From Bdellovibrionales bacterium (GTDB lineage: Bacteria > Bdellovibrionota > UBA2428): DNA of 33,283 bases. Below, in pieces: positions 31,210-33,283 of this stretch. Made by a program: the position numbers and the translations under genes. The notes under the pieces are model-generated. The model worked only from the letters and a program-made list of their open reading frames with translations. It was not told the origin of the DNA and made no database searches. Where the stretch lies: positions 1 through 33,283 of the forward strand of contig JAFEAR010000163.1 of assembly GCA_018266335.1 (NCBI GenBank), written 5' to 3'. Within the stretch, counting starts at the first letter, position 1; each line of letters begins with the position of its first letter.

Positions 31210-32511
31210 ATGATCCTCATGGGACTTGCACTATCGCTGTTCACGGGTCTCGCGCACGCTAGCCCCACTCATTCGCTCTCATTTGCTCAGCCCATGTCCG
31301 GACTCAGCCCAGAGCAACACGAAATCTTTCGCGCGGGAGAAGCGCTCTTTCAACAGGGCTTTCGTCGCGCCCCCTCCTTTAACGACGCCGAAGGTCTGGG
31401 CCCCTACTTCAACTCTAACTCTTGTGCGCTCTGCCACGCCCTAGGCGGAGGGGGCCTCGCTCCTCGGCGCGAGGGCAACGCACTCTTTTCCGTACTGATA
31501 CGTCTGAGTGTGCCGGGCACCGATGAAGTCGGCGGCCCTCTGCCAGACCCGCGCTATGGACACCAGCTCAACCCTGCTTCCATACGGGGCCTCCATGGCG
31601 AAGGCCTTGCCTACCGAAAACTCGAAATCATTCGCGGCGAATACGCCGACGGCACCCGCTTTGAATTGGCTCGTCCGCTTTATCGAATCGAACGCCTTGC
31701 TTCTGGTCCCCTCGCCCCCGACCTCCTTATTTCCCCGCGGATCGCCCCAAGAATTATCGGCATGGGTCTACTCGAAGCGATCCCCGAGCAAGACATCTTA
31801 GCCCGCCAGAAAATCTCAGGCCGCGCCAACTGGGTGTGGGACGCCAAACACCATCGCCAAGCACTCGGACGCTTCGGATGGAAAGCAAATCAGCCGAGTG
31901 TGGAACAGCAAGACGCCGGAGCCTTCAACGGTGACATGGGCCTCACCACTTCGCTTTTTCCCCGGGAAGACTGCGGGCCCCTGCAAAGCGAATGCCTGGA
32001 ACACCAGTCATCGCTCACAGCTCGTCCTGAGATTTCGGATCTACAACTTGCCGAACTCATCACTTATACCAAGCATCTCAATGTGCCCGCACCCACTACC
32101 CTAAATAGCCACGAAGCACGCCGAGGCGCCCAGCTCTTCAGCACGCTCGCTTGCACGCAATGCCACGCCACCACCTTCGTCACGGGCGAGGTTCCCGGCG
32201 ACGCAACCCTCTCTCGCCGCCGTATTCATCCGTACTCGGATTTACTGCTTCACGACATGGGCCCCGAGCTGGCCGACGGCCGACCAGATTTTTTAGCCAC
32301 AGGTACGGAGTGGCGCACGCCCCCGCTCTGGGGTTTAGGATCGGTCGAAGCTGTGAGCGGTCGCACCTCGCTCTTGCACGACGGACGTGCGCGCTCGATT
32401 GAAGAGGCCATTTTATGGCATGGCGGCGAAGCGACTGCATCGCGAGAAGCTTTTCGCCAGTTGAGCGCCCGCGAACGCTCGCAGCTCCTGCAATTTCTAA
32501 AATCGCTTTAA
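31210..32511 (+). CDS. Di-heme oxidoreductase-like cytochrome (DUF1111/COG3488 type)
   Basis: The 433-residue protein begins with a short signal peptide (MILMGLALSLFTGLAHA, then SPTHS), without a basic n-region. It has two c-type heme sites: CALCH (72-76), preceded by GLGPYFNSNS, and CTQCH (315-319). FRRAPSFNDAEGLGPYFNSNSC and the C-terminal TPPLWGLG, FLHDGR-like LLHDGRARSIEEAILWHGGEA match the family of predicted thiol oxidoreductases (DUF1111), relatives of MauG and bacterial cytochrome c peroxidases. It would act in the periplasm. In other bacteria this family often accompanies imelysin genes in iron-uptake clusters; no imelysin is in this window. The reading frame shares TTAA with the convergent dehydrogenase as overlapping stop codons. 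Confidence 0.88.
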   Translation: MILMGLALSLFTGLAHASPTHSLSFAQPMSGLSPEQHEIFRAGEALFQQGFRRAPSFNDAEGLGPYFNSNSCALCHALGGGGLAPRREGNALFSVLIRLSVPGTDEVGGPLPDPRYGHQLNPASIRGLHGEGLAYRKLEIIRGEYADGTRFELARPLYRIERLASGPLAPDLLISPRIAPRIIGMGLLEAIPEQDILARQKISGRANWVWDAKHHRQALGRFGWKANQPSVEQQDAGAFNGDMGLTTSLFPREDCGPLQSECLEHQSSLTARPEISDLQLAELITYTKHLNVPAPTTLNSHEARRGAQLFSTLACTQCHATTFVTGEVPGDATLSRRRIHPYSDLLLHDMGPELADGRPDFLATGTEWRTPPLWGLGSVEAVSGRTSLLHDGRARSIEEAILWHGGEATASREAFRQLSARERSQLLQFLKSL

Positions 32512-33283
32512 GGCTGCGCCGCCTCGGCACGGTGCCGAGACATTTTTCCCAGTACAAATGAAACGAACCAGGGAAACAAGCGATTCAGCCAAACAATAAC
32601 TTTCCCATGCGCCGTTATTACAATTTCTCGCCGCGAACCGGCCAGTCCATCGATGATTTGACGAGCCGCTTCGGCCGCCGAAACTCGTAGCCAATCCGGA
32701 ACAGAATCTTCAGCGTTAGGGATAAACTCTCCCTGGTTATTCACACGGTGAATTTCACTACGCACGAATCCCGGCGCAACAAGTTTTACTTTCACTCCCA
32801 CCCCTCGGCACTCATAGTCCAGGGCTTCGGCGAGTGCCCGCACAGCGTGCTTGCTCATGCCATAGGCCGAAGCCGAAGGCGTCGTCAGGTAACTCATCAC
32901 ACTTCCAACCAAAACCAAACAACCCCGGGAGGCCGTTAGTGTCGCCAAACTTGCATGCACCGTGCGCAGAACGCCGAAAACATTGGTTTCAAATTGGCGC
33001 CGGTAATCTTCAAGCTTTAACTTGGACACAGGCCCCAACACTCCGAAACCCGCATTACCAACCACAATGTCAATGCGACCAAACTCGGCGAGTGCCGTTC
33101 GAACCGCTCGTTCCAAATCGCCATCGCGGGTAACGTCCGACACGATAGCTATCGACTTGTGTTGAGCTGAAAGCTCCACGGCCAGCTGATCAATCCGTTC
33201 TTTACGCCGGGCTAGCAAAACGAGGTGTGCCCCCCGGGTTGAGAATTCTCGCGCCACCGCCTCGCCAATTCCCGAAGAAGCCC
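32508..33283 (-). CDS. Short-chain dehydrogenase/reductase, 5'-truncated by window end
   Basis: The frame continues past 33257 to the window edge and reads ASSGIGEAVAREF, which is the end of the SDR dinucleotide-binding motif TGxxxGIG, so the true start lies beyond the window. Other landmarks are VSDVTRD, the NAG motif VVGNAGFG, the catalytic GSVMSYLTTPSASAYGMSKHA with Ser, Tyr and Lys, and LVAPGFVRSEI. The C-terminus has a hydrophobic patch, KVIVWLNRLFPWFVSFVLGK, perhaps membrane-associating. It is a classical NAD(P)-dependent oxidoreductase; the substrate is unknown. The stop shares the TTAA with the convergent di-heme gene. Confidence 0.88.
   Translation of the reverse strand, partial: ASSGIGEAVAREFSTRGAHLVLLARRKERIDQLAVELSAQHKSIAIVSDVTRDGDLERAVRTALAEFGRIDIVVGNAGFGVLGPVSKLKLEDYRRQFETNVFGVLRTVHASLATLTASRGCLVLVGSVMSYLTTPSASAYGMSKHAVRALAEALDYECRGVGVKVKLVAPGFVRSEIHRVNNQGEFIPNAEDSVPDWLRVSAAEAARQIIDGLAGSRREIVITAHGKVIVWLNRLFPWFVSFVLGKMSRHRAEAAQP

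Noticed and set aside
31185..31262. 25-codon ORF overlapping the di-heme gene start (ATG 31185)
   Set aside because: No Shine-Dalgarno, overlaps the predicted promoter and the start of the real gene in another frame, and the peptide has no recognisable feature.
1..33283. CRISPR array, tRNA, rRNA, insertion sequence or prophage
   Set aside because: No regularly spaced repeats, cloverleaf-like sequences, transposase or phage structural genes were seen on either strand; the HNH nuclease is a secreted type and not a homing endonuclease.

Overview
The window reads as about 33 kb of gene-dense chromosome from a Gram-negative bacterium with roughly 55-60 % GC. Supporting signs are signal peptides and a lipobox, a secretin, an outer-membrane-barrel-like C-terminus, a six-domain ribosomal protein S1, MreB and c-type cytochromes. 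The mix of genes (AddAB-type nuclease, a CpaC/CpaF/TadB set, degenerate SpoIIE-like and histidine-kinase-like regulators, a polyprenol-phosphate mannosyltransferase) would suit a Bdellovibrionota or deltaproteobacterial-type genome. That placement is inference only. No tRNA, rRNA, insertion sequence, prophage or CRISPR array was seen.

Layout. 1-7453 (+): a secreted HNH-type nuclease cut by the window edge, a diverged PLP-fold aminotransferase-like protein, a 2[4Fe-4S] ferredoxin, and a translationally coupled AddB-like/AddA-like helicase-nuclease pair. 7431-10071 (-): alanine dehydrogenase, a DPM1-like glycosyltransferase and an L,D-transpeptidase lipoprotein. 10096-16613 (+): a tight run of Nudix hydrolase, DUF3857/transglutaminase protein, REC plus degenerate kinase, secretin, CpaF ATPase and TadB, which looks like a reduced Tad/type II-like secretion core without a pilin or prepilin peptidase. 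16728-19545: a small secreted protein, an unusual metallopeptidase-like/SH3/beta-barrel reading frame on the minus strand, and a lone REC protein. 19607-25984 (+): a 22-codon leader-like ORF whose end lies inside a hairpin, then rpsA, sppA, a HIT hydrolase, a LapA-domain protein, a small secreted protein, rsmB and a SpoIIE-like pseudophosphatase. 25988-29059 (-): a complete pqqABCDE operon with all junctions overlapping or abutting, including a 35-codon pqqA. 29191-30228 (-): mreB. 30348-32511 (+): a periplasmic helical-repeat protein and a di-heme oxidoreductase with a Fur-box-like palindrome over its promoter. 32508-33283 (-): a short-chain dehydrogenase cut by the window end.

How the parts relate. 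The PQQ operon should make the periplasmic cofactor PQQ, but no PQQ-dependent dehydrogenase and no pqqF/G protease is in view. The di-heme protein is a separate periplasmic redox gene. The rpsA block groups translation (S1, RsmB) with envelope housekeeping (SppA, LapA).

Architecture. All four convergent gene pairs overlap or lie 3 bp apart. Several promoter-proximal genes carry a TANNNT -10-like element 6-8 nt before the start codon and no Shine-Dalgarno sequence, which suggests leaderless mRNAs. The most unusual items are this leaderless pattern, the leader ORF/hairpin before rpsA, the GTGA-coupled pqqA with a palindrome over its promoter, and the metallopeptidase/SH3/barrel fusion. No wholly new multigene system could be demonstrated.
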